DNA of 64,000 nucleotides, from contig NZ_CP063458.1 of assembly GCF_015169395.1 (NCBI RefSeq), forward strand, positions 1,798,001 through 1,862,000, written 5' to 3'. Origin of the DNA: Humisphaera borealis (lineage in GTDB: Bacteria > Planctomycetota > Phycisphaerae > Tepidisphaerales > Tepidisphaeraceae). The notes under the pieces are model-generated. The model saw only the letters and a list, made by a program, of their open reading frames with translations, had not been told where the DNA came from and did not search any database. Both the position numbers and the translations under genes were made by a program. Below, one piece after another: positions 53,480 to 62,882 of the stretch (within the stretch, counting starts at the first letter, position 1; every line of letters begins with the position of its first letter).

Positions 53480-53865
53480 CGCCGGCCTCCGGTTAAACCG
53501 GTCGGCGCGTAGGGTCGGAAAATGTACAGCAGTTGGCCGTCGCGGGCAAACCGGGGCTGCAGTTACCGGACATCGGGGCCCTGTTGTCTGGCAAAATAGA
53601 CAGTTTCAGGCCGTAGCCGGGATTTCCCGTTTCGACCACAGGAAGAGGGTGCCGGCGAACGACAGCCCCCCATGATTCGGCACGAATTCGGCATGGCATG
53701 ACCCCCAACCGTCGCAAAAGCATTAAGTTGGACCCTGGGGCCGGGATTCATCGGAACTTTACGTTGCCACTAGACACCGCCCCCATTTCGGCCGATGTTC
53801 CTGCTGTCCGGAGCGAGCCCAGCCTCCCCGGGCGCAATCGCAGCTACTTCTTGGAGTGTCCCGAA
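53480..53865. other. divergent promoter region
   Basis: 386 bases between the metK and epimerase genes. The frame is open upstream of the epimerase ATG but shows no protein-like conservation. I see no repeats or RNA structure that I can support; it should hold both promoters. Confidence 0.5.
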
Positions 53866-54897
53866 ATGTTGAACACGAATCAGTCTGTTGTCGTCGCCGG
53901 CGGTGGTGGTTTCATCGGTGGTCACCTGGTGGCCGACCTTCTGCGCAAGGGCTTCAAGAAGGTCCGTTGCGTGGACGTCAAGCCCGTCGAGAAGTGGTAC
54001 CAGGTCCACAAGGAAGCCGACAACATTGTCGCCGACCTCAATCTGCTCGACGAGTGTCGCCGGACCGTCAAGGGCACGGATGTGGTGATCAACCTGGCCT
54101 GCAACATGGGCGGGATGGGCTTCATCGAGAACAACAAGGGCCTGTGCATGATCAGCGTGCTGATCAACACCCACCTGCTGATGGCGGCCCGCGAGCTGGG
54201 CAATCAGCGTTTCTTCTACGCCTCGTCCGCGTGCGTCTACAACGGCGACAAGCAGAAGGACAAGAGCACGAGCGTGTTCCTGAAGGAAGAAGACGCCTAC
54301 CCCGCCCTGCCTGAAGACGGCTACGGCTGGGAGAAGCTCTTCAGCGAGCGGATGTGCCGCCACTTCCGCGAAGATTACAAGATCAACACGCGCGTCGCGC
54401 GGTTCCACAACGTCTACGGCCCCAGCGGCACCTTCGAAGGCGGCCGCGAGAAGGCCCCCGCCGCGATGTGCCGCAAGGTTATCGAGGCCAAGCTCACCGG
54501 CAAGCACGAGATCGAGATCTGGGGCGACGGCCAGCAGACGCGGTCGTTCATGTATGTCGACGACTGCCTGAAGGGCATCTACAAGATCACGGAAAGTGAC
54601 ACCTGGTGGGATCCGATCAACCTCGGCTCCAGCGAAGGTGTCACCATCAACCAGCTCGCCAGCGTCGTGGAAGACATCGCCGGCGTGAAACTAAAGCGCA
54701 ACTACAACCTCGACGCCCCCAAGGGTGTCAACGGCCGCAACAGCGACAACGCGCTGATTCAGAAAGTCTTCGGCTGGGAGCCGGACACCAAGCTGCGCGA
54801 CGGCATGGAGAAGACCTACAAGTGGATCTACGACCAGATGGCCCCGCGTTATGCCGGCGGGAAGAAGCCGGCGATGGCGATGGCCGGCGCGCACTGA
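53866..54897 (+). CDS. GDP-mannose 3,5-epimerase-like NAD-dependent sugar epimerase
   Basis: A 343-residue extended SDR enzyme. The NAD-binding motif is GGGGFIG (12-18), the catalytic YxxxK pair is Tyr153/Lys157 (YGWEKL), with YASSACVY before it. Stretches NMGGMGFI, RFHNVYGPSGTF, GGREKAPAA, GDGQQTRSF and RNSDN are strikingly like plant GDP-mannose 3',5'-epimerase, which makes GDP-L-galactose and GDP-L-gulose; the same fold also serves other GDP-sugar conversions. The ATG at 53866 follows GGAG. Together with the GT4 and GT2/acyltransferase genes downstream it belongs to polysaccharide synthesis. A strong hairpin follows. Confidence 0.85.
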   Translation: MLNTNQSVVVAGGGGFIGGHLVADLLRKGFKKVRCVDVKPVEKWYQVHKEADNIVADLNLLDECRRTVKGTDVVINLACNMGGMGFIENNKGLCMISVLINTHLLMAARELGNQRFFYASSACVYNGDKQKDKSTSVFLKEEDAYPALPEDGYGWEKLFSERMCRHFREDYKINTRVARFHNVYGPSGTFEGGREKAPAAMCRKVIEAKLTGKHEIEIWGDGQQTRSFMYVDDCLKGIYKITESDTWWDPINLGSSEGVTINQLASVVEDIAGVKLKRNYNLDAPKGVNGRNSDNALIQKVFGWEPDTKLRDGMEKTYKWIYDQMAPRYAGGKKPAMAMAGAH

Positions 54898-54941
54898 TGC
54901 CGCAGACCACATAGAGACTGCTAATTGCGGAACCGGCTTAT

Positions 54942-54973
54942 CGAGGCACGGCGTTTAAATACGCCGTGCCTCG
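54942..54973. terminator. hairpin terminator after epimerase gene
   Basis: CGAGGCACGGCGT (54,942-54,954) and ACGCCGTGCCTCG (54,961-54,973) are a perfect 13-bp stem with a TTAAAT loop, 45 bases after the epimerase stop. There is no T-run. Confidence 0.7.
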
Positions 54974-55150
54974 ACTCGTTCGCGGTCCGTCGTTCCGACA
55001 AGGGAAAGTCCGCTTTCTTCATTGAGCAATCGCTGAGCGTACGCCGATTACACTAAGTGTATGAACGCGGAGTTGTCTCGATCGTATCCCACCGGTAGTG
55101 TCCTCACCGGAACTCGGTGACGCTGGCGGTTTGTTCGCTCGATCCATTGC

Positions 55151-56431
55151 ATGCCACGAAGGACGCTTGTCATCATCAGCCAGGTCTTCATCCCTGACCC
55201 GGCGGCCGTTGGCCAATACATGGCGTCGGTTGCTATCGCGATGTCGCGTCGCGGTCACAGGGTGAAGGTGTACACCTCCGATCGCGGTTATGATAATCCG
55301 GCGACCCAATACCCGCGTCTCGAGTTTATTGAAGGTGCCGAGATTCGTCGGTTGGGCCTGACATCCTTCGGGAAGCGCTCGATTCCGATGCGGATTGCGG
55401 GTTCGGCCAGCTTTATGCTCCAGGTTCTGTTTCACCTGCTCGCCGAACGCAAACCGGGCGCGATCTTCTTTAGCACGTCCCCGCCGCTGGTGGGCTTCGT
55501 TGCGAGCATCATCGGCTGGATCCGTCGCGTACCGGTCGCGTACTGGGCGATGGACCTCAATCCCGATCAACTGATCGCGCTGGGCAAGCTTAAGCCGTCG
55601 CACCCTGCTGCGTGGATATTGGAGCGCGTCAACCGATTCATCCTCAAGCGCGCCGCGCTGGTGGTGGCCCTCGACCGTTTCATGGCCCAGCGGCTCGAAA
55701 ACCGGCTACCCCTGTCGGCAAAAATGCTGGTCCTCCCGCCCTGGCCACTTGAAGACCAGATTCACGGCAACTCTGCCGACCACCGCTCCTGGCCCGCACG
55801 CCGCGACGAAAACCCCTTCCGCCAGCAGCATGGCCTGATCGGGCGGTTCGTCATCATGTACAGCGGTAATCACAGCCCGAGCAATCCGCTCGAAACGCTG
55901 CTGCAGGCGATGCTTGCCACCCGTGACGATCCGACCGTCTGTTTCGCGTTCATCGGCGGGGGCGTGGCCAAGAAGCAGGTCGAAGCGCATGTCCGCCAGC
56001 ACGGCCTAACCAATGTTCTTCTGCTGCCCTACCAGCCCATCGAGACACTGCGATATTCGCTGGCGGCGGCCGACGTCCATGTCGCCTCGCTCGGCGGCGA
56101 AATGGTCGGCATTATTCACCCCTGCAAGGTGTACGGCGCGATGGCCGCCGGAAGGCCAATCCTCTACCTCGGTCCCAGCCCGTCTCATATCGACGACCTG
56201 ATTCATCGGCACCACATCGGCTGGCAGATCAGCCACGGCGACGTCGCCGGTGCCGTCCGGACTATCGAGCAGATTCGTCAGACCCCCATGGAGCAACTGG
56301 GCGAGATGGGAGAGCGTGCGGCGTCGATCGTGGACGGACATCTGAGCCAGCGTCGGCTTTGCGGCGCGATGTGCGATCGACTCGAGCAGTCCCTGCGGCT
56401 GCGGTCTGCGCGCAACGCCTCTCCTCGGTGA
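55151..56431 (+). CDS. GT4-family glycosyltransferase (WcaI-like)
   Basis: A 426-residue glycosyltransferase with two Rossmann-like halves. The N-terminal half opens LVIISQVFIPDPAAVGQYMA, as in WcaI-type colanic/exopolysaccharide transferases; the C-terminal half has MYSGNHSPSNP, FIGGG and the donor-binding loop LGGEMVGIIHPCKVYGAMAAGRP, with the E-x7-like spacing of GT-B enzymes. It should transfer a sugar from a nucleotide donor onto a lipid-linked exopolysaccharide precursor at the membrane. Convergent with the GT2 fusion gene, with only seven bases between the stops. Confidence 0.85.
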   Translation: MPRRTLVIISQVFIPDPAAVGQYMASVAIAMSRRGHRVKVYTSDRGYDNPATQYPRLEFIEGAEIRRLGLTSFGKRSIPMRIAGSASFMLQVLFHLLAERKPGAIFFSTSPPLVGFVASIIGWIRRVPVAYWAMDLNPDQLIALGKLKPSHPAAWILERVNRFILKRAALVVALDRFMAQRLENRLPLSAKMLVLPPWPLEDQIHGNSADHRSWPARRDENPFRQQHGLIGRFVIMYSGNHSPSNPLETLLQAMLATRDDPTVCFAFIGGGVAKKQVEAHVRQHGLTNVLLLPYQPIETLRYSLAAADVHVASLGGEMVGIIHPCKVYGAMAAGRPILYLGPSPSHIDDLIHRHHIGWQISHGDVAGAVRTIEQIRQTPMEQLGEMGERAASIVDGHLSQRRLCGAMCDRLEQSLRLRSARNASPR

Positions 56432-56438
56432 GCGCTTC

Positions 56439-58046
56439 TTATCGATCCGGCTCTGCCGCCGGCGACTGCTCGGCCACCGGCACCGACATCTGCCGGTGCT
56501 TGAGGAATCTCGCTGGATTTCCGCCAAAAATCTGGGCCGCGGGCACATCCCTGACGACGGTCGCCCTGGCACCCACAATGGCGTGGTCCCCCACCGTTAC
56601 GTTCGGGCCGATGAACGAATCCGCCGCCACCCACACATCCTGCCCGATCGTGATCGGCGGACAAATCAGCGGGAACTGCGGCTTGGTGTAATCGTGTGTG
56701 CCGGCGCAGAGGTGGGCGTACTGGCTGATCGTCGTCCCCCGGCCGATCCGTATCCGACCGAGCGAGTACAGAATCGCAAAGTCGCCGACGGACACGTCAT
56801 CGGCCAGTTCCAGGTGCCAGGGTATCTCAACTCGTACGGTGGGACGTACGCGGACATTCCTCCCCACCTTCGCGCCGAAGCAACGGAGCATCATCCTGCG
56901 GAGCATGTACCAGTTATGGAACGAATGGCGGAACAACGTTCCCTGGACGAACATCCAGACGACCCGGCCGATCTTTTCTCGCATGGACCAGGGACTCTCT
57001 TCCTTCTGTCCGAATGACATCCCCTCACGTTCACCGACGGATGGAACCACGCTTGTCGGTCGCGGATGACCGTTGTCCGGTTTGTCCGCGCGCTCGCTGC
57101 CAACGGTCGCTCGCGGCGACGGCCGGATTTGGTCAGCGGTTACCGCCGGCTGAGGCAATCGCTCCTGGTTGCCTTTGGCCTTGCGTTGCAATTCGGAAAG
57201 CTTCAGGCTTGTGAACAGGTCATAGCTGCTCATCAGCAGGCAGTATTGCAAACCGGCCTTGCCGTCGAGGAATCCGAACCGCAAAAAGTACATCCAGACG
57301 AAGCGCCCGAACCAGGTGCCAGGAAGTTTCGGGTAGACGCGGGACTTCAGAAACCTACGACGCTCGATCGCGTTACCGAACGCCGAGTAGCTCGTGGTCG
57401 GTTTTCCCGACAGCAATGCGAACGTTTCGCTCGCCTCCAGCGCCGAGTAGTGATTGTGCTTGTCGATCCAGTCATCCAGCCCCTTGCTGATATTGAAGTG
57501 CAGGTAAGGTCGATGCAGGATGCCAATCCGACCATCGGTCGCTTCCCGCTGGCCATGCCCGTAATCCCTGAACCGCATCCGTTCGCGGTGAAAGAACCGC
57601 ATCTGGTAGATCGGATATCCCCCCTCGGCGTAGCGGAGCCACCGCCCCATGAACATCAGCTTGTGCGGGACGTAAAACCCCGCATCATCGGGCTCGCGGG
57701 CGATCGTGGACTGCAGTTCTTCGACAAGATCCGGCGTGAATCGTTCGTCGGCGTCGAGGTGAAACACCCAATCGTACTTGTGCTCGATGTTGTCAATTGC
57801 CCAGTTCCGCTGTTCGCCGAATGACGTGAATGGGTGATAGTGAACGGTAGCCCCGAGCCGTGCCGCGATCTCCGTGGTTCGATCCTTCGAGCCACTGTCC
57901 AGCACGTGGACGTCGTCGCACCAAGCGCACGATCGCAGGCAGTCTTCGATGTTGGCTTCTTCGTCCTTCGTGAGAATCACGACCGAGACGGGAGGTCCGA
58001 AGGCGGCGACCTGCGGCGTGGAGATGGGCTCGGCGGACAAGGTCAT
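56439..58046 (-). CDS. Fusion of GT2 glycosyltransferase and hexapeptide acyltransferase
   Basis: A 535-residue two-domain protein. Residues about 18-260 are a GT-A/GT2 transferase of the WaaE/KdtX-like kind: VSVVILTKDEEANIEDCL, VLDSGSKDRT and FHLDADER (the DxD). About 270-350 is a charged linker. Residues about 355-520 are a left-handed beta-helix O-acyltransferase of the WcaF/NodL type with IGRGTTISQYAHLCAGTHDY, ITIGQDVWVAADSFIGPNVT and IFGGNPARF; the histidine in GTHDY is the expected catalytic base. Usually these are separate proteins; here one polypeptide may both glycosylate and acetylate the growing polymer. The linker-joined frame is uninterrupted. Confidence 0.85.
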   Translation of the reverse strand: MTLSAEPISTPQVAAFGPPVSVVILTKDEEANIEDCLRSCAWCDDVHVLDSGSKDRTTEIAARLGATVHYHPFTSFGEQRNWAIDNIEHKYDWVFHLDADERFTPDLVEELQSTIAREPDDAGFYVPHKLMFMGRWLRYAEGGYPIYQMRFFHRERMRFRDYGHGQREATDGRIGILHRPYLHFNISKGLDDWIDKHNHYSALEASETFALLSGKPTTSYSAFGNAIERRRFLKSRVYPKLPGTWFGRFVWMYFLRFGFLDGKAGLQYCLLMSSYDLFTSLKLSELQRKAKGNQERLPQPAVTADQIRPSPRATVGSERADKPDNGHPRPTSVVPSVGEREGMSFGQKEESPWSMREKIGRVVWMFVQGTLFRHSFHNWYMLRRMMLRCFGAKVGRNVRVRPTVRVEIPWHLELADDVSVGDFAILYSLGRIRIGRGTTISQYAHLCAGTHDYTKPQFPLICPPITIGQDVWVAADSFIGPNVTVGDHAIVGARATVVRDVPAAQIFGGNPARFLKHRQMSVPVAEQSPAAEPDR

Positions 58047-58197
58047 CTTCGAAGCGGGCCCCTAAAGAACAGGTCGGCTTGCGGACATCGATTCCAATGC
58101 CCAAAGTATATCGACTTCATCGGCCGATTTGCCCTCCCGGTGGACGGCCGATAACCCAGTGCTGACATTGATCCAACTTTTCCATCCGGAGGCTCAC

Positions 58198-58344
58198 TTG
58201 CGATTTGCCGCGATCTTGTCCATCACCCTGCTGGCCATCGCCGGCTGCAACAAGCCGATCCATGAAGCGTCTAGTCACAAGGCGCCCGCGTTGACGCCGG
58301 TCGTGGGCAGCGCTTCGTCGCCGCAGCCATCCGACGCAGGCTGA
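58198..58344 (+). CDS. Small lipoprotein
   Basis: A 48-residue protein from a TTG start (58198) with CGGAGG five bases upstream. It is a lipoprotein signal FAAILSITLLAIAGC, the lipobox LAIAGC fixing the Cys, followed by a short Ser/Pro/Ala tail (SSPQPSDAG). Function unknown. Too short for any domain call; the ribosome site and lipobox make it credible. Confidence 0.6.
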   Translation: MRFAAILSITLLAIAGCNKPIHEASSHKAPALTPVVGSASSPQPSDAG

Positions 58345-58369
58345 CAACCAATCCCGCCCGGCGGGCCGG

Positions 58370-59353
58370 CTACAGCAGTGTTGCGACCTTCTCTGCCTGC
58401 GCGCACACCGCGCGGGCATAGTCGCCTCCGAACAGCCGCACATGGTTCAGCAGGCTGTAGAGCTGAAAAATGGGCTTGCGCACCTGGTGATACTCGGCGG
58501 GTAGCCGCCGCTCCGCCTGATAGCTTTTGAAGAAGACCGGCGTAGCCGTATGGAAAAGATCCATGTACGCCAGTTCCGCCTCAGGACAGCCATACTTGCA
58601 GTTGGGATCGAGCATCGCCGCGATGGTCCATCGTCCCTCACCGTCGGCGGCGGCAAGCAAATTGGTCGCCCAGACATCCCAGTGGAGCAGCCTCGGCGTA
58701 CCGTCATAGACCAGGAACCGGTCGAGGCGGTCGTGCAGCTTATGGACGACTTTCCGTAGCTTGATCGGAAGAACCGTCGTCTTCGCGACCTCCGTCCAGA
58801 TCAGGTCGAAAACGTCTCGGTAAAATGCCGGCCAACTGTCGAACTGTGCGACCTGTCGCTTCGAGACGCGCATGAAGCCCGGCCCCTCAATCGCGTGAAG
58901 CCGCAGCATGAGGTCGGCCAGATCTCGCTGCAGGTTGTCGAACTGCTCGGGGCTGCAACGGCCGCGGGCGGCGTTCAGATCGACGCCTTCAACGAATTGC
59001 ATGATCAGATAGCTGAAGGGCTGTTCGAGCGAACCGTTGTGGAGATTGTGCACCTGCGGGGTGGGCACGCCGGCGCTGCGCAGGAGGTCCAGTTGGAGGA
59101 CTTCGTCTTCGTAGGCCCGATCGACGCGGTGCGGCGTGATCTTCAGGACGGCCCGCCCACCGTCTTTCAGCGTCAACAGTAATGTGGTGTTGATCGACCC
59201 GCCCGCCAGCGGAACCGCCTCCGATAGCTCGGCGTCACTACCGGCCCAGTCGTGAACGACTTGACGAAGCATGGACCAGGAGATGTCGCAGTCGGCTCCC
59301 GACATTCGGTCCGGCGCACTGTAGCCGCCGGCCACCGTCGGCCGCAATCGCAA
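58370..59353 (-). CDS. Fructosamine kinase-like protein
   Basis: A 327-residue kinase-fold protein of the fructosamine/ketosamine-3-kinase group, related to aminoglycoside phosphotransferases. Recognisable are the Gly-rich loop PLAGGSINTTLLL, the AVLKI lysine strand, the catalytic loop LLHWDVWATNLL (HxD in LHWD, Asn in TNLL) and AMLDPNCKYGCPEAELAYMDLF with the metal Asp. It would phosphorylate glycated amines, or another small substrate. The start may instead be the ATG at 59305 (MSGADCDISW); no ribosome site separates the two. Single gene. Confidence 0.8.
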   Translation of the reverse strand: MRLRPTVAGGYSAPDRMSGADCDISWSMLRQVVHDWAGSDAELSEAVPLAGGSINTTLLLTLKDGGRAVLKITPHRVDRAYEDEVLQLDLLRSAGVPTPQVHNLHNGSLEQPFSYLIMQFVEGVDLNAARGRCSPEQFDNLQRDLADLMLRLHAIEGPGFMRVSKRQVAQFDSWPAFYRDVFDLIWTEVAKTTVLPIKLRKVVHKLHDRLDRFLVYDGTPRLLHWDVWATNLLAAADGEGRWTIAAMLDPNCKYGCPEAELAYMDLFHTATPVFFKSYQAERRLPAEYHQVRKPIFQLYSLLNHVRLFGGDYARAVCAQAEKVATLL

Positions 59354-59383
59354 TCCGCCGAATCAGGAAATCCAATGTGGCGA

Positions 59384-59926
59384 TCAGGCGGCCTGCGCGA
59401 TCGGAGAATCGGAAGACTCCGATCCGGACTCGTCGCCGGCCATCCGCATCGGCTGCACTTTGCGCGGTGCCAGCGCCGGGGGGCGCTTGGCCAGAAGCTC
59501 GGCCATCGACAGCAGCGCTTCCTTGTCTTCAGACGTCGGCAGTTGGGCGCGGACGGCGTCCAGTTCGGCGGTCAGGCTGGCGACGGCATTTGCCTGCTCC
59601 GACAGCTGCTTTTCCATCTCGGCCATCTGTCCCTGCATCTGTGTCAGGCGGGTTCCCTGCCGGTCGATGATCGCCTCGGCCTGTTCCTTGGCCGTGATCA
59701 TCTCCTGGCAGCGGTTGCTCATTGCGGCGCTTTCTTCGACCATCCGCTGCAATTCCGAGGCCTGCTCGCTCAGTCGGGTCGTCTGCTCGGCGATCGCGGC
59801 CGTCTGCTCGCTCAGAATCTGCTGCTGGCTCCGAAGCCTCTCAGCGTCGGCCTTGATGCGCAACTGCTGCTGGACGATCATCTGCTTGGCTTCGTTCAAC
59901 GCCTGGGCGTATGTGATGGCGGACAT
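59384..59926 (-). CDS. Coiled-coil protein
   Basis: A 180-residue protein starting MSAITYAQALNEAK; residues 10-125 are an almost continuous coiled coil rich in Gln/Glu/Ala (EQTAAIAEQTTRLSEQASEL), followed by a Pro-rich tail (LAKRPPALAPRKVQP). AGGAG eight bases ahead fixes this start over a longer frame. Probably a structural or scaffolding protein; no enzymatic domain. Confidence 0.7.
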   Translation of the reverse strand: MSAITYAQALNEAKQMIVQQQLRIKADAERLRSQQQILSEQTAAIAEQTTRLSEQASELQRMVEESAAMSNRCQEMITAKEQAEAIIDRQGTRLTQMQGQMAEMEKQLSEQANAVASLTAELDAVRAQLPTSEDKEALLSMAELLAKRPPALAPRKVQPMRMAGDESGSESSDSPIAQAA

Positions 59927-60551
59927 CGCGGGACTCCTAGCTGGCTGGCTCGCAGATTGCCTCGTCCACGCCGCGACGGGCGGCAAACGGCAATCCTGAA
60001 GACATTCCCCTCGTCCATGCTTCGGCCGGATAAGCTGGGAGGTTTAGAGAACGGCTGCCGATTGCGACGCTGACCACCCCTTTCGCAGAAAGTACCTCCC
60101 GCAACCCCTAAAATTAGCCGTGCAAAATCCGACCTCGACGTCGACGTCCCGGTAGTCCGAAGCATTCTTCCCAAAGCTGTAACGCCAAGCGGCTGGGCGG
60201 CGTTCATCACATACGAAACGGCTGCAAGTTGTGTGAGATTGGTTTCGGACTACAAGGCAGGGTGTAAAGCGTTGAATGCACGGTAAGTTTTGCTTGACTT
60301 CGGGCTCATAACTCGGTGGAATTAGGACACTGAGTTAATTTGTAGCGACTCGGAGAGCAAGCGATTCAGTTCGCCATGTTATGGCAGGATGGCAGCCGGC
60401 TTAGGGCTGAGTTCGCTCTTGCCACGGCGGGCTCTGGACCGTGCGGCGCCCGGGCTGCGGGAAGATGGAGTGAGGCGGAGTTTTTTGCTGGCGTAGGTAT
60501 GTCGACGTCGGTAGTTTCCCGACGTCGAGCGCAGGCAGTTCCGAGAGGTGT
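59927..60551. other. long 5' region before the LEPR beta-helix gene
   Basis: About 625 bases without a convincing gene. It is moderately AT-rich around 60,200-60,370, where a promoter might lie. No repeat or RNA I can identify. Confidence 0.5.
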
Positions 60552-62726
60552 GTGTCCTCCGGGCTGTTACCAGCCATTTGTCGCACAATTCGTTCGTACG
60601 GAGGTCTCGTGCCAGACTCGAAGTCTGCGGCGGCGCGTGTTGTTTTGCGTCCCCGTCTGTCTGCTCTGAGGGCGCAGACAACATCGAAGGTTACCCCGTC
60701 TATCGGCGGATCGGGCTCGCGAGCTTTAGCCTCGTTCGAGTCGCTCGAATCCCGGCAGCTCATGTCGGTATCGATGCAGGGTGGCTACACCGTAGTGACG
60801 CCAGCCAGCGATACGCGAATCGTGTACGTCTCCAGTTCCCAGGGTAGCGACAGCAACAACGGTCTGAGCGCCAGCAGCCCGGTACGGAGTATCGGCGCCG
60901 CCAAGGCACTGCTCCGCGACGGCGTCGGCGACCAGATGCTGCTGAAGAAAGGCGACATCTGGAACGAGGGCCTGGGCTACTGGAAGATCAGCGGCCGTTC
61001 CCCCGACCAGCCCGCGCTCATCGGCGCCTACGGCGAAGGCGACCGGCCCGAAGTCCGGAACTCTTCCGGCTACGCCTTTGGCGCCGGCACACCCAGCAAT
61101 CGCCTGCACGACGTCATCGTTCAGGGCGTCCGGATGTACGCCGCCCAGCGCGACCCGAACAATCCGTTGTACAACAAGTCGGTCAAGGCGAGCGGGGTCT
61201 ATCTCGCCGGCAACATCGAGAACCTCACTTTTGAGGACATTTCGGTCGAGTACTACACCGACAACTTCGTCGCCTCCACGTTCTATCCGTATTTCAAGAA
61301 CCTGGTGATCCGCAAGTCGAACCTGTCCAACGCCTACTCCGACTGGGGTAGCCACTCGCAGGGCGCGTACATCGAAGGCGTCGACGGCATCCTTCTCGAA
61401 GGCAACACCTTTGACCACAACGGCTGGAACGAGCAGATCCCCTCGGCCGGCGCGACGATCTTCAACCACAACGCCTATATCCAGGGCATCAGTAAAAACC
61501 TGGTCGCACGGGGCAATATCTTCGCCAACTCGTCGAGCCACGGCCTTCAGGCCCGGCCCGGCGGTATCGTCGAGGACAACCTGTTCCTCAACAACCCGAT
61601 CGGCATGTCCTACGGGCTGGTCAACGGCTCGGGCCCGCTGGTCCCCGGTGGCGTGACGGGCAAGATCGCCAACAACGTTTTCGTCGGCGGCCGCAACATC
61701 GGGTCGCAGGCTCGTGGCATCGGTATCGAACTGTCCAACATCAAGCCGGGCGCCGGCTTCATGATGGAAAAGAACATCTTCACCCAGAGCTATGCCGGTG
61801 GGGTGTTCGCCGCGATCAACCTCAGCACGAACAACAATCAGAACAATGGCGAACTGGCCGCCGGCATCAACGACCTGACGCTGAAGGACAACATTGTCTA
61901 CAAGTGGCAGCGCGGTATCTGGGTGGACCCCGCCCTTCGCAGTGGCGGCACCGGCCCTTACGCCGTCAATAACCTCAACTTCCTGAACAACGACTTCCAG
62001 GAGATCAAGCTCACCAACGTCCTGTATCACGGCATCGCCGTGAAGGCTGGCAACGAAACGTTCGCCGGCAACCGCTACCATCTCCAGAACGTCGGCGGAG
62101 CACCGGTTTACATGGACGGCAAGGGGTACGACCTGGGCACCTGGTTCAACTCGTACGAAGCGACCGGCCAGGCCGTCAAAGCCAATTACGTCGATCCCGA
62201 GCGAGATGCCAAGTCGTACAGCGCCACGCTCGGCGGTGCTGGCACCAACGAAGACTTCCTGGCCAAGGCCCGGGCCAATCGCAAGGACAATTTCAACCCG
62301 GCGTACACCGCCTCTCTGGCAAACAGCTACATCCGCGCCGGCTTCGTGGACCGCGGCGATTCGTCGCCGGCCATCCCCACCGACTACGTTCCGCCGGTCA
62401 GCGAGGTTCCGCCGACGATCGATACGCCGGTCGAAACACCGACGCCCACACCGACCCCGGTCGAGCCGACGCTGCCGCCACCTCCCCCGCCGCCGGCCTC
62501 CAATCCGACGACGGAAACACCGACGACCAGCCCCGGCTACCACACCGTCGTTGGTGCCGACGGCAAGATCAAGGTCATCTGGGACAACAACGCCCCCGTT
62601 CCGACCGAGCCCACGCCAACGGAACCCGTCCCCGAGCCCGAGCAGAACGCACCGGACGTCGTTTACACTCAGCCGTCCACCCCCGGCACGATCGTTTATG
62701 CCGGCGGCTATTGGTACATCTCGTAG
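60552..62726 (+). CDS. LEPR-motif right-handed beta-helix surface protein
   Basis: A protein of up to 724 residues. The N-terminus (about 1-75) is basic with FESLESRQLMS, a variant of the LEPR-type motif of planctomycete secreted proteins. The bulk (about 80-600) has the NxF/NxI ladder of a right-handed parallel beta-helix (EDNLFLNNPIGM, KIANNVFVGG, MEKNIFTQS, LKDNIVYKW), as in pectate-lyase-like or carbohydrate-binding proteins. About 620-690 is a Pro/Thr-rich spacer, and the end is YAGGYWYIS. The start is uncertain: three overlapping GTGs lie at 60,548-60,554. Probably secreted; catalytic residues are not identifiable. Confidence 0.75.
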   Translation: MSSGLLPAICRTIRSYGGLVPDSKSAAARVVLRPRLSALRAQTTSKVTPSIGGSGSRALASFESLESRQLMSVSMQGGYTVVTPASDTRIVYVSSSQGSDSNNGLSASSPVRSIGAAKALLRDGVGDQMLLKKGDIWNEGLGYWKISGRSPDQPALIGAYGEGDRPEVRNSSGYAFGAGTPSNRLHDVIVQGVRMYAAQRDPNNPLYNKSVKASGVYLAGNIENLTFEDISVEYYTDNFVASTFYPYFKNLVIRKSNLSNAYSDWGSHSQGAYIEGVDGILLEGNTFDHNGWNEQIPSAGATIFNHNAYIQGISKNLVARGNIFANSSSHGLQARPGGIVEDNLFLNNPIGMSYGLVNGSGPLVPGGVTGKIANNVFVGGRNIGSQARGIGIELSNIKPGAGFMMEKNIFTQSYAGGVFAAINLSTNNNQNNGELAAGINDLTLKDNIVYKWQRGIWVDPALRSGGTGPYAVNNLNFLNNDFQEIKLTNVLYHGIAVKAGNETFAGNRYHLQNVGGAPVYMDGKGYDLGTWFNSYEATGQAVKANYVDPERDAKSYSATLGGAGTNEDFLAKARANRKDNFNPAYTASLANSYIRAGFVDRGDSSPAIPTDYVPPVSEVPPTIDTPVETPTPTPTPVEPTLPPPPPPPASNPTTETPTTSPGYHTVVGADGKIKVIWDNNAPVPTEPTPTEPVPEPEQNAPDVVYTQPSTPGTIVYAGGYWYIS

Positions 62727-62882
62727 CCAGAGGCTTGCATCCTGTAACCAGAGGCTCCGACCGAGTGGCAGATTCAACGGCGGGCATGACGATTCATCGT
62801 CAGGCCCGCCTTCGTTCGTTCGAAAGCCGTTCGACCCCTTGGGCAACTTCACATCCGACGTCCAAGCTGCGATAGTCGGGGT

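Noticed and set aside
53480-53865. SAM riboswitch upstream of metK
   Set aside because: No SAM-I or SAM-II-like conserved core was seen in the gap.
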